DNA of 64,000 nucleotides from Litoribrevibacter euphylliae. GTDB taxonomy: Bacteria; Pseudomonadota; Gammaproteobacteria; Pseudomonadales; Litoribrevibacteraceae. The notes beneath the pieces were generated by a model, which was given only the letters and a program-made list of their open reading frames with translations, searched no databases and had not been told where the DNA came from. Shown here in pieces: positions 17,526-25,937 of this stretch. Both the position numbers and the translations under genes were made by a program. The stretch is from the NCBI RefSeq assembly GCF_042646085.1, contig NZ_JBHRSZ010000002.1, positions 62,001 through 126,000 on the forward strand, in the 5' to 3' direction. The first letter of the stretch is position 1, and every line of letters starts with the position of its first letter.

Positions 17526-18245
17526 ATGGAGTTTCTTGACGTATTGAATCAGCGCAGAAGTATTCGATCTTTTGCAGATAAAGAAGTCCCAACAGAGCTT
17601 CTTGAAACCCTTTTAAAAGAAGCCCTGGAATCACCATCCAGCTCAAACACTCAACCCTATAAAATTGCCGTTGCCACTGGGGGCAGTTGCAAAGCATTAG
17701 GACAAGAACTGGTCTCCAAATACCATTCCGCCAATAAAATCAGCAAGCAGCCTCTGCCTTTAAAACTCATTTCAGCTGCCACCAGCAAGGATCTACCTGA
17801 CAGTGACTTTAAACCCATTTTAGGTAAGTACCCTCCTGTTTTTCAGGAGCGTCGAGTCGCTACGGGAATGGGGTTATATGAAGTGCTTGGCATTGAACGT
17901 AATGATCGCAAGTCACGTGATGAACAGATGGCAAAGAACTTCGAGTTCTTTAATGCGCCTGTGGCCATGTTCTTTTTCATCCACCCAGGAATGAAACACA
18001 CCGCTCTAGTGGATCTTGGCATTTTTATGCAGTCACTTATGCTGGCCGCCACCAATAAAGGCCTGGGAACCTGTGCTCAAGGAGCACTGGGAATGTGGCG
18101 CTCACCAGTCGAGAAACGTTTCGAGATTCCTAAAGGGTACAAACTTGTTTGTGGATTAGCCCTGGGCTACCCGGATGATCATCAGGTTAACGAATACCGT
18201 CCTGAAAAGATCTCTCTGGACGAGTTACTCATCACTGAAAAATAG
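17526..18245 (+). CDS. nitroreductase family protein
   Basis: This 239-residue protein has the FMN-binding start of nitroreductases (LNQRRSIRSFADKEV, then ALESPSSSNTQPYKIAV) and the C-terminal flavin contacts (GTCAQGALG and CGLALGYPD). Members reduce nitroaromatics, quinones or flavins with NAD(P)H. GAGAGGA precedes the ATG. Divergence from the TetR-type gene across a palindrome suggests it is one of its targets. Confidence 0.88.
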   Translation: MEFLDVLNQRRSIRSFADKEVPTELLETLLKEALESPSSSNTQPYKIAVATGGSCKALGQELVSKYHSANKISKQPLPLKLISAATSKDLPDSDFKPILGKYPPVFQERRVATGMGLYEVLGIERNDRKSRDEQMAKNFEFFNAPVAMFFFIHPGMKHTALVDLGIFMQSLMLAATNKGLGTCAQGALGMWRSPVEKRFEIPKGYKLVCGLALGYPDDHQVNEYRPEKISLDELLITEK

Positions 18246-18268
18246 CTGACATGTATACGGCTGGTGTT

Positions 18269-18325
18269 AAGGAAGCGCTGAACAATTCCACTATGCCAGT
18301 CGAACCTATTCTGTGATTCCCTGTC
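18269..18325. repeat. decayed MITE ends
   Basis: AAGGAAGCGCTGAACAATTCC's first 20 bases match the element terminus at about 16 positions, and ATTCTGTGATTCCCTGTC some 25 bases later resembles the opposite end, as if an internal deletion had left both termini. Confidence 0.35.
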
Positions 18326-18424
18326 ATAAAATTCAATTAATCTCAGGCTTCAGGTTCACAGTGTTCAACCAGAAGCTTATGATCTACCTCTTTCATTCTC
18401 GATAGCCACCTCTTGGAGTCTTAA

Positions 18425-19477
18425 ATGCGCGAAGAAGTACAGGATTACTACGGCAAAACCCTTCAAAGCAGTGACGACCTTAAAACCGACGCTTGTTGCA
18501 CTGATACCAACATGCCACGGTTTGTGAAACAAGCATTAGCAAACGTCCATGATGAAGTTCTTACTCGCTATTACGGCTGTGGTTTGGTTGCGCCTGAAAA
18601 ATTAGAAGGTGCACGTATTCTTGATCTAGGTAGCGGCTCCGGTCGTGACTGCTATGTTTTAGCGCAATTAGTTGGAGAGAATGGCTATGTCGTCGGTGTC
18701 GACATGACCGAGGAACAGTTAGACGTTGCCAACCGCCATATAGACTTTCATGCAGACAAGTTTGGGTTCTCTGCTTCCAATGTGGAATTCCGCAAAGGTT
18801 ATTTGGAAAGCCTGGACGAGCTTGGACTCGAAGAAAACAGCTTTGACATCATTGTTTCCAATTGCGTGATTAACTTGTGTCAGGATAAAGAAGCCGTCCT
18901 CAAGCAGGCTTACAAACTGCTTAAGCCAGGCGGCGAAATCTACTTCTCCGATGTTTATTCCGACCGTCGAGTACCTAAAGAGCTAATCAACGACCCTATC
19001 CTTTACGGAGAATGTTTGAGTGGTGCCTTGTACTGGAATGACTTCCAAAACCTCGCCAAAACATGTGGTTTCTTAGACCCTCGATTGGTAGAGGATCGTC
19101 CGCTTGGCATCAACAACGAGGTGATTAAAGAGAAACTGGGCAACATCCAATTCTTCTCTGCAACCTACCGTTTATTCAAGCTGGATGAGCTAGAACCAGC
19201 CTGTGAAGATTACGGACAGGCGGTAATCTATAAAGGCAACATGCCAAATCTTCCTGAAGCCTTCATCTTGGATAAGCATCACTTCATTGAAGCAGGAAAA
19301 GTATTCCCAGTGTGTGGAAATACCTGGCGTATGTTGCACGACACACGCTTTAAAGAGCACTTTGAATTTATCGGTAACTGGGACAAACACTACGGCATCT
19401 TCGATGGCTGTGGAACATCACTGCCTTACGACACCGAATCTACGACCGCAAGTGAATCCGGTGGTGGTTGCTGTTAG
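18425..19477 (+). CDS. arsM: ArsM-type arsenite methyltransferase
   Basis: This 350-residue SAM-dependent methyltransferase has motif I ILDLGSGSGRD (65-75) and acidic VDM (92-94). SNCVINLC contains Cys147 and GECLSGAL contains Cys197; their spacing of 50 equals that of the two arsenite-binding Cys of algal ArsM. Further Cys are at 24, 25 and 52, and the protein ends in GGGCC. It should methylate As(III) to volatile or less toxic species in the cytoplasm. There is no arsR, arsB or arsC beside it, so regulation and the linked pathway are unclear. A related methyltransferase with another thiol-reactive substrate remains possible. Confidence 0.8.
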   Translation: MREEVQDYYGKTLQSSDDLKTDACCTDTNMPRFVKQALANVHDEVLTRYYGCGLVAPEKLEGARILDLGSGSGRDCYVLAQLVGENGYVVGVDMTEEQLDVANRHIDFHADKFGFSASNVEFRKGYLESLDELGLEENSFDIIVSNCVINLCQDKEAVLKQAYKLLKPGGEIYFSDVYSDRRVPKELINDPILYGECLSGALYWNDFQNLAKTCGFLDPRLVEDRPLGINNEVIKEKLGNIQFFSATYRLFKLDELEPACEDYGQAVIYKGNMPNLPEAFILDKHHFIEAGKVFPVCGNTWRMLHDTRFKEHFEFIGNWDKHYGIFDGCGTSLPYDTESTTASESGGGCC

Positions 19478-19509
19478 TCAATAGCAGGATTAAGAGCACT
19501 CACTAAAAG

Positions 19510-19540
19510 GGGCTGCATCAACCTCAATGCAGCCCTTCTT
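19510..19540. terminator. bidirectional terminator
   Basis: The 9-bp stem GGGCTGCAT/ATGCAGCCC with an 8-base loop is flanked by TTCTT on the plus strand and CTTTT on the minus strand. It lies between the convergent arsM and pilin genes. Confidence 0.8.
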
Positions 19541-19558
19541 CCCTCAACAGTCATGCAC

Positions 19559-20041
19559 TCATCTCTTACGGCATGATGCCATCAAATACTCTTCATCAAC
19601 GCTTGTTCTATTCTCACCAATAGCAGACATTCCGGTTACTGGCTCATCATACCCACACAACCATGAAATGGGGCTTGTAGGGCTGCCATTTACTGTAGCT
19701 GGTCGGAAAGATAGCACTTTGCCTTGAAGCGGTTTCGCGACTTTGTTTCCTAGGGTCACATGTATCGCCCCGTCCTTCACTTCTACCCCAGTGATTCGGT
19801 TCGCAATCAATTTGTCTGGGGCAGGAACACCCGCTTGCTGATTGTTTTTCGGAAATTCCAGCCTCTCAACATAATACGCCGTTATGTCTTCCCTAATGTT
19901 TGCTGCCATTCCTAAGGCTTCTGTAACTTCACTTCGATGAATGTAAGTGTGATATTGAGGCATCGCCACGGATGCAAGAATACCTATGATGGCAACAACA
20001 ACCATCAATTCAATTAAGGTAAAACCATGACTCTTCTTCAC
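19559..20041 (-). CDS. type IVa pilin
   Basis: This 160-residue prepilin has a short leader cut after Gly6 (KKSHG-FTLIEL), Glu at mature position 5, a long hydrophobic N-terminal helix (IELMVVVAIIGILASVAMP) and a C-terminal Cys129-Cys157 pair that would form the D-region disulfide. It is assembled in the inner membrane and exported as a pilus subunit. The start is GTG at 20041, overlapping the stop of the upstream PilC-like gene (GTGA), so the two are translationally coupled. Length and Cys pair fit a major-type pilin, yet pilB, pilD and a full pilC are absent here. Confidence 0.9.
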   Translation of the reverse strand: MKKSHGFTLIELMVVVAIIGILASVAMPQYHTYIHRSEVTEALGMAANIREDITAYYVERLEFPKNNQQAGVPAPDKLIANRITGVEVKDGAIHVTLGNKVAKPLQGKVLSFRPATVNGSPTSPISWLCGYDEPVTGMSAIGENRTSVDEEYLMASCRKR

Positions 20042-20889
20042 GAGACATCCCCCATTACAAATAAAGGTGTGTAAGCGCTGACAATGAATTCAAATATGGT
20101 GAATACAATTAAAATCGCCACTACAACATAAATACGACGCATATAAGACTCACAATAAGCAATCAGATTCGACAAGTGTTCCCTCATCAAAAGCGACAGG
20201 CTCTGGGATACATCAGCGGTAGACATACCGTCAGACTGATAATATTCAATTACCTGATCATTGATGCCATCCTTCACATTCTTGCCAATGAACAATGGCA
20301 AGTGCATCAATGAGATTAATTTTTCATACTCTTCCCGCATTCTTTTAGGCAATAGAAAACGGTACACCCAAGAGGATTCCATATCCCTGTCATAATCAAA
20401 CATATCTTTGATGGTTTTACTGATCAAAAACGCACCGATCAGAATCAAAATAATCACCACTGAAATGATCGCCCAGTTATTCACAAACCACATAAAACGT
20501 GCCGGAGTAGGAATATCCATCACTTCAAACATGGCTAAGTTTTGAGGGATCACATAGGTCAAATATATTCCCGATAAAATAAGGTACATGAGGGTTAGAA
20601 ATCCAATATAGACGCCCACCCGCCGTATACGACTGGGTTTATGGGTTAACACGGACACGTCTAACCCCTTGTATAGATCGAGTGCTTGCTTAGCGCCTTC
20701 GTGCGTAAGGTCATCGTTCTTACATGAAGCAATGATCGAAGACGCCAACCCACCAGCCTTGAGTTCAGGCCCAAACTGCGTAGCAATGTCCAGGCTCTCA
20801 GCTTGGGCAAATGCAGACTTCACGTCTTCACCCTTTCCGAGCCGTCGGGATGTTTCATTGCAATAAAAATTAAAGCGACTCCAGCTCAT
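20038..20889 (-). CDS. divergent half-size PilC/GspF-like membrane protein
   Basis: This 283-residue protein has three predicted membrane helices (about 91-112, 141-158 and 253-271) and cytoplasmic helical segments. After TM1 it reads YVIPQNLAMFEVMDIPTPAR, which resembles the GspF-domain signature (VVPxFxxMF, then LPxPT) of type IV pilus platform proteins. PilC normally has two such domains over about 400 residues; here one appears complete and the other is a weak or missing half. The direct coupling to a pilin gene supports a platform or pilin-specific assembly role. Assignment to the family is by motif only. Confidence 0.6.
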   Translation of the reverse strand: MSWSRFNFYCNETSRRLGKGEDVKSAFAQAESLDIATQFGPELKAGGLASSIIASCKNDDLTHEGAKQALDLYKGLDVSVLTHKPSRIRRVGVYIGFLTLMYLILSGIYLTYVIPQNLAMFEVMDIPTPARFMWFVNNWAIISVVIILILIGAFLISKTIKDMFDYDRDMESSWVYRFLLPKRMREEYEKLISLMHLPLFIGKNVKDGINDQVIEYYQSDGMSTADVSQSLSLLMREHLSNLIAYCESYMRRIYVVVAILIVFTIFEFIVSAYTPLFVMGDVS

Positions 20890-21196
20890 AAATACCCTGT
20901 ACTGTTCTTTGCCAACAAACTTAAAACCGATATTCCAAAATACATCGGCTCGGCTGAAATGATGAGAAATTAAAAATAACAGTAGTAGGTTTTTAGGATA
21001 CGCTCCACAGATAGCCTGTTGCTATTGCAAACAACTCATTACCCAATTAATGACAAAGTACTAAATAAGAAACTCTTCTCTTTCGTTTTGAGAAATAAGT
21101 CAAATTTATACCTTAATCTTTGAAATTATCATTTCCCTTAATTTCTGATTCGAATAGCCTTGCCATACGAAATAATATGGAAATTAAGGACTTCAA
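20890..21196. other. AT-rich divergent intergenic region
   Basis: These 307 bases separate the PilC-like gene from the YfaP-type lipoprotein gene. Only AAGGA before the plus-strand start (ATG 21197) stands out; I see no convincing operator, repeat or small gene. Confidence 0.5.
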
Positions 21197-22882
21197 ATGA
21201 AGGGAATGTTCAAACACGCCTCACTCTTAACTTCAGCAATCATAATGTCTACTACCCTTGCTGGCTGCAGTGACTCAGACTCGAAATCTTCTCCTGGTGA
21301 CGAACAGTCACCGGAATTTACAATTTCGGGTACTGCCAAAGACTTTTACTCAGGCGAAGCCATTGATAACGCGACCGTCAGTGTTGCGGGTGTGGTGAAT
21401 GGTGAAACTGTCGACTTAGGCGAAGTGACCACAGGAGAAAGCGGTCAATTTACCCTTTCACACAATGCTGTTCCTACTCGTCTAATTGTTTCGGGTGAAG
21501 GTGGTGGCTACGGTGAATACTCACTGATCATTAATAATAGCGAACAAGACGACGCCATTAATTCCGTCGACTTATTATTACAAGGCGCTCTAGTAGAAGC
21601 CGAATTTGATGCAAGCCAAGACTACGACATTGAAGTCGGAAACACAGCGATCGTATCCATTTCTTCAAATAGCTTAGTCAATGCTGATGGTACTGCTCCA
21701 GAAGGTAATGTCTCCACAAGTCTTACCGTAATCGATCCGAGTTCAGATCCATCGCTGATGCCGGGCAACTACCAAACCATAAATGACGAAGGTGACATCA
21801 ATCTGATTGAATCTTTTGGTGCGATCAGTGCGACGTTTAAAGACCAAAATGGTAACGACCTAAACCTTGCAGAAGGTCAAACAGCTACCATACGTATCCC
21901 TCTAGCAGACGGTATTGATCCAAACACAGCTGACGCCACTATTCCCCTGTTCTACTTTGATGAGACCACAGGTTACTGGATTGAAGAAGGTACAGCAGAT
22001 CTGACCCAACTTGATAACAACAGCTATGTTTATCAAGGCACAGTAAGTCATTTCACCGTATGGAACGCCGACAAAATTTACGAAACCATCAACATCATTG
22101 GGTGTGTTGTAGACCACGAAGGACAGCGCCTGCCAAATGTCACGGTCACATCTCAAGGTCGTGATTACATTGGTAGCGCAACCAGTTTCAGTGATGACGA
22201 AGGGATTTTTACACTACCGGCGCGCCAATCTTCCGAAGTTCTTATTAGCGCACGAAGCAATACCATCAGTAATACGGAGGAAGTAGATACAGGCATTACC
22301 GATCTGAACATCACCGAGACGTGTTTGATTCTTTCTCCTGACGCAGTCAACATCACGCTGACCTGGGGCGAAAACCCAAGCGATCTGGATTCTCACTTAT
22401 ATGGCCCAGCTAACGCCGAAAACACAGAACAATTCCATGTGTATTATGAAAGACAAAAACAAACAGTAGGCGGCGTACCTATTGATCTTGATGTAGATGA
22501 TACCAATAGCTTTGGTCCTGAAGTGATCAGTATTCCAAGATTCCCATTCCCAGGTACCTATCAATATTATGTAAATCTATTTACCGGTGAAGGAAGCATT
22601 CTGGAATCCCCTGCACGTGTTCTAATTAAAACTGGCGATCAAGAAATCATTTATTCACCAACAAACACTACCGGCGGTGCCACTGATAATTGGTCCGTGT
22701 TTAATATTGAAGTAGATGAAAACCTGACGCCAACAATTGTCGAAGTTCAGGAATACGTTGCTGCACTCCCTCAAGACCCAGGAGCGGTTGAAGACGACGA
22801 TGATGGCTTAGCTGAAGCGCAAGCGGTAGGCACTTCAAAAACGAAAAACTACACCCCATCGATCATCCGTCGATTAAAATAA
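21197..22882 (+). CDS. outer-surface lipoprotein with carboxypeptidase-regulatory-like and YfaP-like domains
   Basis: This 561-residue lipoprotein has a signal peptide ending in TLAGC (Cys24) and a Ser/Asp linker. Next comes a beta-sandwich of the carboxypeptidase-regulatory type (about 40-110), a middle region of unknown fold, a second such segment (about 295-360) and a C-terminal YfaP/DUF2135-like domain with LTWGENPSDLDSHL and FPGTYQYYVNLF. The DLDSHL motif probably binds a metal. The role is unknown; the architecture suggests a cell-surface binding protein. AAGGA lies upstream of the start. A strong hairpin follows. Confidence 0.75.
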   Translation: MKGMFKHASLLTSAIIMSTTLAGCSDSDSKSSPGDEQSPEFTISGTAKDFYSGEAIDNATVSVAGVVNGETVDLGEVTTGESGQFTLSHNAVPTRLIVSGEGGGYGEYSLIINNSEQDDAINSVDLLLQGALVEAEFDASQDYDIEVGNTAIVSISSNSLVNADGTAPEGNVSTSLTVIDPSSDPSLMPGNYQTINDEGDINLIESFGAISATFKDQNGNDLNLAEGQTATIRIPLADGIDPNTADATIPLFYFDETTGYWIEEGTADLTQLDNNSYVYQGTVSHFTVWNADKIYETINIIGCVVDHEGQRLPNVTVTSQGRDYIGSATSFSDDEGIFTLPARQSSEVLISARSNTISNTEEVDTGITDLNITETCLILSPDAVNITLTWGENPSDLDSHLYGPANAENTEQFHVYYERQKQTVGGVPIDLDVDDTNSFGPEVISIPRFPFPGTYQYYVNLFTGEGSILESPARVLIKTGDQEIIYSPTNTTGGATDNWSVFNIEVDENLTPTIVEVQEYVAALPQDPGAVEDDDDGLAEAQAVGTSKTKNYTPSIIRRLK

Positions 22883-22910
22883 GCTTCATCGTTTTTCTAC
22901 CACCCTTCCA

Positions 22911-22946
22911 GTGAAAACCAGATCGTTAATTCGATCTGGTTTTCAC
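22911..22946. terminator. terminator hairpin after the lipoprotein gene
   Basis: A perfect 15-bp stem (GTGAAAACCAGATCG and its complement) encloses the 6-base loop TTAATT, 28 bases after the stop. Confidence 0.75.
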
Positions 22947-23031
22947 TTCATAGGGCAGTTTGCCCACATCCTAATCCAAGAAAAGAAACTGAATAGGCAG
23001 TAACACGGCAAATGAATCTTTCTAAATCTGA

Positions 23032-23153
23032 GTAAGCTATTCTGAGCCAGAAGAAACAAGGCAAATATAGAGCTTTAGAGCGGAGTTTAGTTTTCCTAAA
23101 TGAGCATCTAAAGCTCTATACTTAACGCAGTTAATTCTGCTCAGAAAGCTTAC
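23032..23153. repeat. 122-bp imperfect palindromic element
   Basis: The left arm starts GTAAGCTATTCTGAGCCAGA and the right arm ends with the approximate complement CTGCTCAGAAAGCTTAC. Nested inside are a perfect 12-bp pair TAGAGCTTTAGA/TCTAAAGCTCTA (23068-23079, 23107-23118) and a small TTTAG/CTAAA hairpin. The whole can fold as one long cruciform or RNA hairpin. It ends six bases before the stop of the fatty acyl-CoA reductase gene. Confidence 0.7.
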
Positions 23154-23158
23154 CCCTC

Positions 23159-24631
23159 TTAGGCGGCGCGCTCTTCAAGAACATACGTATGCAACCCATT
23201 AATATGAATACTGCCAATATACTCCTTCCACTCAAAGCACTTGGCACTGACCATATACTCTTCCTGATCATTCACTGAAAAGCGCCGCCACAATTGCTTC
23301 AATTGGGAGTTATCAAAACGATACTGAGGAGCTGTATAAAAGGCGTAAATCTTGGCAAGTTCTCTCGAAACCGCCACTTTATCAGTCAACTTACGGCGCA
23401 GTTTGGGCTGGAAGATTCCGCGACAAAAAGCCGCGACCTGAAGCCCTCTCATAAAGCTTTGAAAGGCAAAACTACTGACGGTCTTAAATTTAGCCGCCGG
23501 TTTGGCTTTAAAGAGCTTTGGATAATTGAGATAGTTTTGATGAGATTCTTCCATCACCAAATTAATGAAGTCACGCAGCTGAATTGGATTATCTCTGCCA
23601 CTGCAACACTGATAGATACGATAATTATTTGGATTAGCCAACTGTTCTGCAGCCGAAAGAATAATGCTGTTTGCCACTAAATCAGCAGGAATCACATCCA
23701 GAATGCCGTTATCATCACCAGGGAAAAAGCTAAGTTTGCCTCGAGCAAATGCAAAGATAAGCGCATCAGCCACCTTAATACCTTCCAGCCAACCCGCAAC
23801 AGGATCACATACCGTGCTCTCAATGATGGAAGGGCGAACAATGGTTAAACCAGAACCCTTGAGTTGCTGAATCAGCAATTGTTCACCCATCCACTTGGTG
23901 AACGTATAAGTATCATTCCAACCGTTCTTACGCGCTTCTTTAACGCCAAGTTGAATCTTGGCGGCTTCGGCTTCCTCTTTAGAAGAGGAAGAGATGTTAA
24001 TCTTTTGACATTCCGTCATATATCGCTCGATCAAAGGTCGAACGTGATAGCTACCGTCTTCAAACCCTGAAATCTCATCATTCTTGGGCGGGTAAACATG
24101 TTCATCGATATCACCCGTGTTATGGCCATTCACATAACACGTCGAGACTTGAACCATAGGCACACCATTACCGGCATTGATCAAATCTACTAGGTGTTCA
24201 ACGGACAAGGTATTAATACGGATGGCATTATCCAGCGCCTCACGAAAGTTCACACTCGCTGCGCAATTAATGACAAGATCAATGTCATTAGCTAACGCTT
24301 GAAAATCTGAAGCGATCATTCCTAGCCCAGGTCTGGTCAGTTCGCCTTCTACCACAGAAATTTTACTTTCAACGAACTCATCAAACACAGGCCCCATATC
24401 CTGTTTTAGACGATCAAAGACCGAGCTTGATAAGACTTCATTTTTTACACGCTCTTTTACCGACTTGTAACGAGCATTTGAACGAGCTAAAAGAGTAATC
24501 TGGTAGACATCAGGTACTTTTCTGAGTAGTTTTTCTAGGACAACTTTGCCAAGAAAACCCGTAGTACCTGTAATTAAGATATGTTTACCGGCAAGTTCAG
24601 ACTGTACCGACAAAAACGCCGAAGGGCTCAT
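23159..24631 (-). CDS. alcohol-forming fatty acyl-CoA reductase
   Basis: This 490-residue reductase has an extended-SDR NAD(P)H domain, GTTGFLGK at 22-29 and the catalytic Tyr242-x3-Lys246 in YTFTKWMGEQ, then a C-terminal FAR domain with FYTAPQYRF. Blocks such as QVSTCYVNG, TIVRPSIIES, DVIPADLVANSIILS and IYQCCSG match the Marinobacter FAR enzymes that reduce fatty acyl-CoA to fatty alcohol for wax esters. Its length is close to the 512-residue Marinobacter enzyme. AAGGAG precedes the ATG. No wax ester synthase is in the window, so the fate of the alcohol is inferred. Confidence 0.92.
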   Translation of the reverse strand: MSPSAFLSVQSELAGKHILITGTTGFLGKVVLEKLLRKVPDVYQITLLARSNARYKSVKERVKNEVLSSSVFDRLKQDMGPVFDEFVESKISVVEGELTRPGLGMIASDFQALANDIDLVINCAASVNFREALDNAIRINTLSVEHLVDLINAGNGVPMVQVSTCYVNGHNTGDIDEHVYPPKNDEISGFEDGSYHVRPLIERYMTECQKINISSSSKEEAEAAKIQLGVKEARKNGWNDTYTFTKWMGEQLLIQQLKGSGLTIVRPSIIESTVCDPVAGWLEGIKVADALIFAFARGKLSFFPGDDNGILDVIPADLVANSIILSAAEQLANPNNYRIYQCCSGRDNPIQLRDFINLVMEESHQNYLNYPKLFKAKPAAKFKTVSSFAFQSFMRGLQVAAFCRGIFQPKLRRKLTDKVAVSRELAKIYAFYTAPQYRFDNSQLKQLWRRFSVNDQEEYMVSAKCFEWKEYIGSIHINGLHTYVLEERAA

Positions 24632-24719
24632 GTCGTAACTCCTTATTATTGTTATTAGACGACACTAATTTAATTTTATTAACACACAATATACCTCAAG
24701 GTCAGGAAGAGCAAACCCC

Positions 24720-25937
24720 ATGGAACGGTTAAGTTTTGTAGGAAAACGTAAATTTTCAAACGAGTTGGCATTTAGAGTAATTGCTCTTTTCACACTCACT
24801 TTTAGTGTCGTGTTTTTACAAGGATGCGAACAAATAGGTTATTACGGCCAGGCAGTACAAGGGCACATAGATATTATGTTCAGCCAGGAATCGATTGATA
24901 ATTTGATTGATGATCCCAAAACCGACCCAAAATTAAAAAAGCGCCTGAATGAAGTGGTTTCAGCATTGGAGTTTGCCGAACATGAACTTTCAATACCCCA
25001 AGCTCAAACCAACTATCGCTCATTTGTTCAGCTTGACCGTCAGTATCCTGTATGGAGTGTTGTTGCCGCTCCTGATGATTCTTTAACGCCCAGGCAATGG
25101 TGTTACCCATTCGTAGGCTGCGCGTCTTATCGTGGTTATTACAGCGAGCAAGCGGCTCTGGCTTATGCTCGAGCAATTGCCGACGAAGGAAACATGGATA
25201 CCCATGTCGGCGGCGCAGACGCTTACTCAACGCTTGGCTGGTTTGACGACCCGGTTCTTTCAACCTTCTTCAGGCGTGATGAGATAGGCTTACATGCTCT
25301 AATCTTTCATGAACTTGCTCATCAGGTTTTGTATTTAAAAGGCGACAGCACCTTTAATGAAAGCTTCGCTTCCGCTGTTGAAGAGTCAGGGGTTGAGCTT
25401 TGGTTAAAAGATCGTCCGGAACTGATTACGAAATTTCAGGCCCGTCGAGAACGCTCTAAAGGCTTTACTCAATTACTTCGTGCAACACGTACTAAGTTAG
25501 ACAGCGTCTATCAATCCGACCTATCAAGAAATGAAAAGCTGGAACAAAAAGAGCAGATACTCTCTGAACTCACAGAAAACTATAAGCAATTAAAACACAC
25601 CCAATGGCAAGACTATGCAGGTTATGACCGTTGGTTTGAAAAACCTGTAAATAATGCACGTTTGGCGCTGGTCAGCACCTATAACCGTTGGGTTCCCGCG
25701 TTCAAAGAATGGATTCAACAATGCAACTACGATTTCCCGACGTTTTATGAGGAAGTTAGGAAACTGTCCGAACAAGAAAAAGAAGAACGGGAACGCGTCT
25801 TGAATTTGTTTACGTCCCAATCGAGCCGCTCAAATCAGACGGATACGACTAGTCAGACGGATACCCTTCAGTCTCCAAAAGCTTCTGATACAACGGATGC
25901 TCAACCACTTCCTTGTAAATATTCGCCGAATAATTGA
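24720..25937 (+). CDS. predicted aminopeptidase lipoprotein (Aminopep family)
   Basis: This 405-residue protein has a lipoprotein-like signal ending FLQGC (Cys36), the zinc motif HELAH at 197-201 and a probable third ligand in NESFASAVEE (about 213-222). It matches the predicted zinc aminopeptidase family (PF10023-like), which acts at the periplasmic side of a membrane; the substrate is unknown. A charged coiled coil (about 240-290) and a Gln/Ser/Thr-rich tail follow. The last 89 bases overlap the convergent lipase gene. The start is ATG 24720, divergent from the fatty acyl-CoA reductase. Confidence 0.8.
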   Translation: MERLSFVGKRKFSNELAFRVIALFTLTFSVVFLQGCEQIGYYGQAVQGHIDIMFSQESIDNLIDDPKTDPKLKKRLNEVVSALEFAEHELSIPQAQTNYRSFVQLDRQYPVWSVVAAPDDSLTPRQWCYPFVGCASYRGYYSEQAALAYARAIADEGNMDTHVGGADAYSTLGWFDDPVLSTFFRRDEIGLHALIFHELAHQVLYLKGDSTFNESFASAVEESGVELWLKDRPELITKFQARRERSKGFTQLLRATRTKLDSVYQSDLSRNEKLEQKEQILSELTENYKQLKHTQWQDYAGYDRWFEKPVNNARLALVSTYNRWVPAFKEWIQQCNYDFPTFYEEVRKLSEQEKEERERVLNLFTSQSSRSNQTDTTSQTDTLQSPKASDTTDAQPLPCKYSPNN

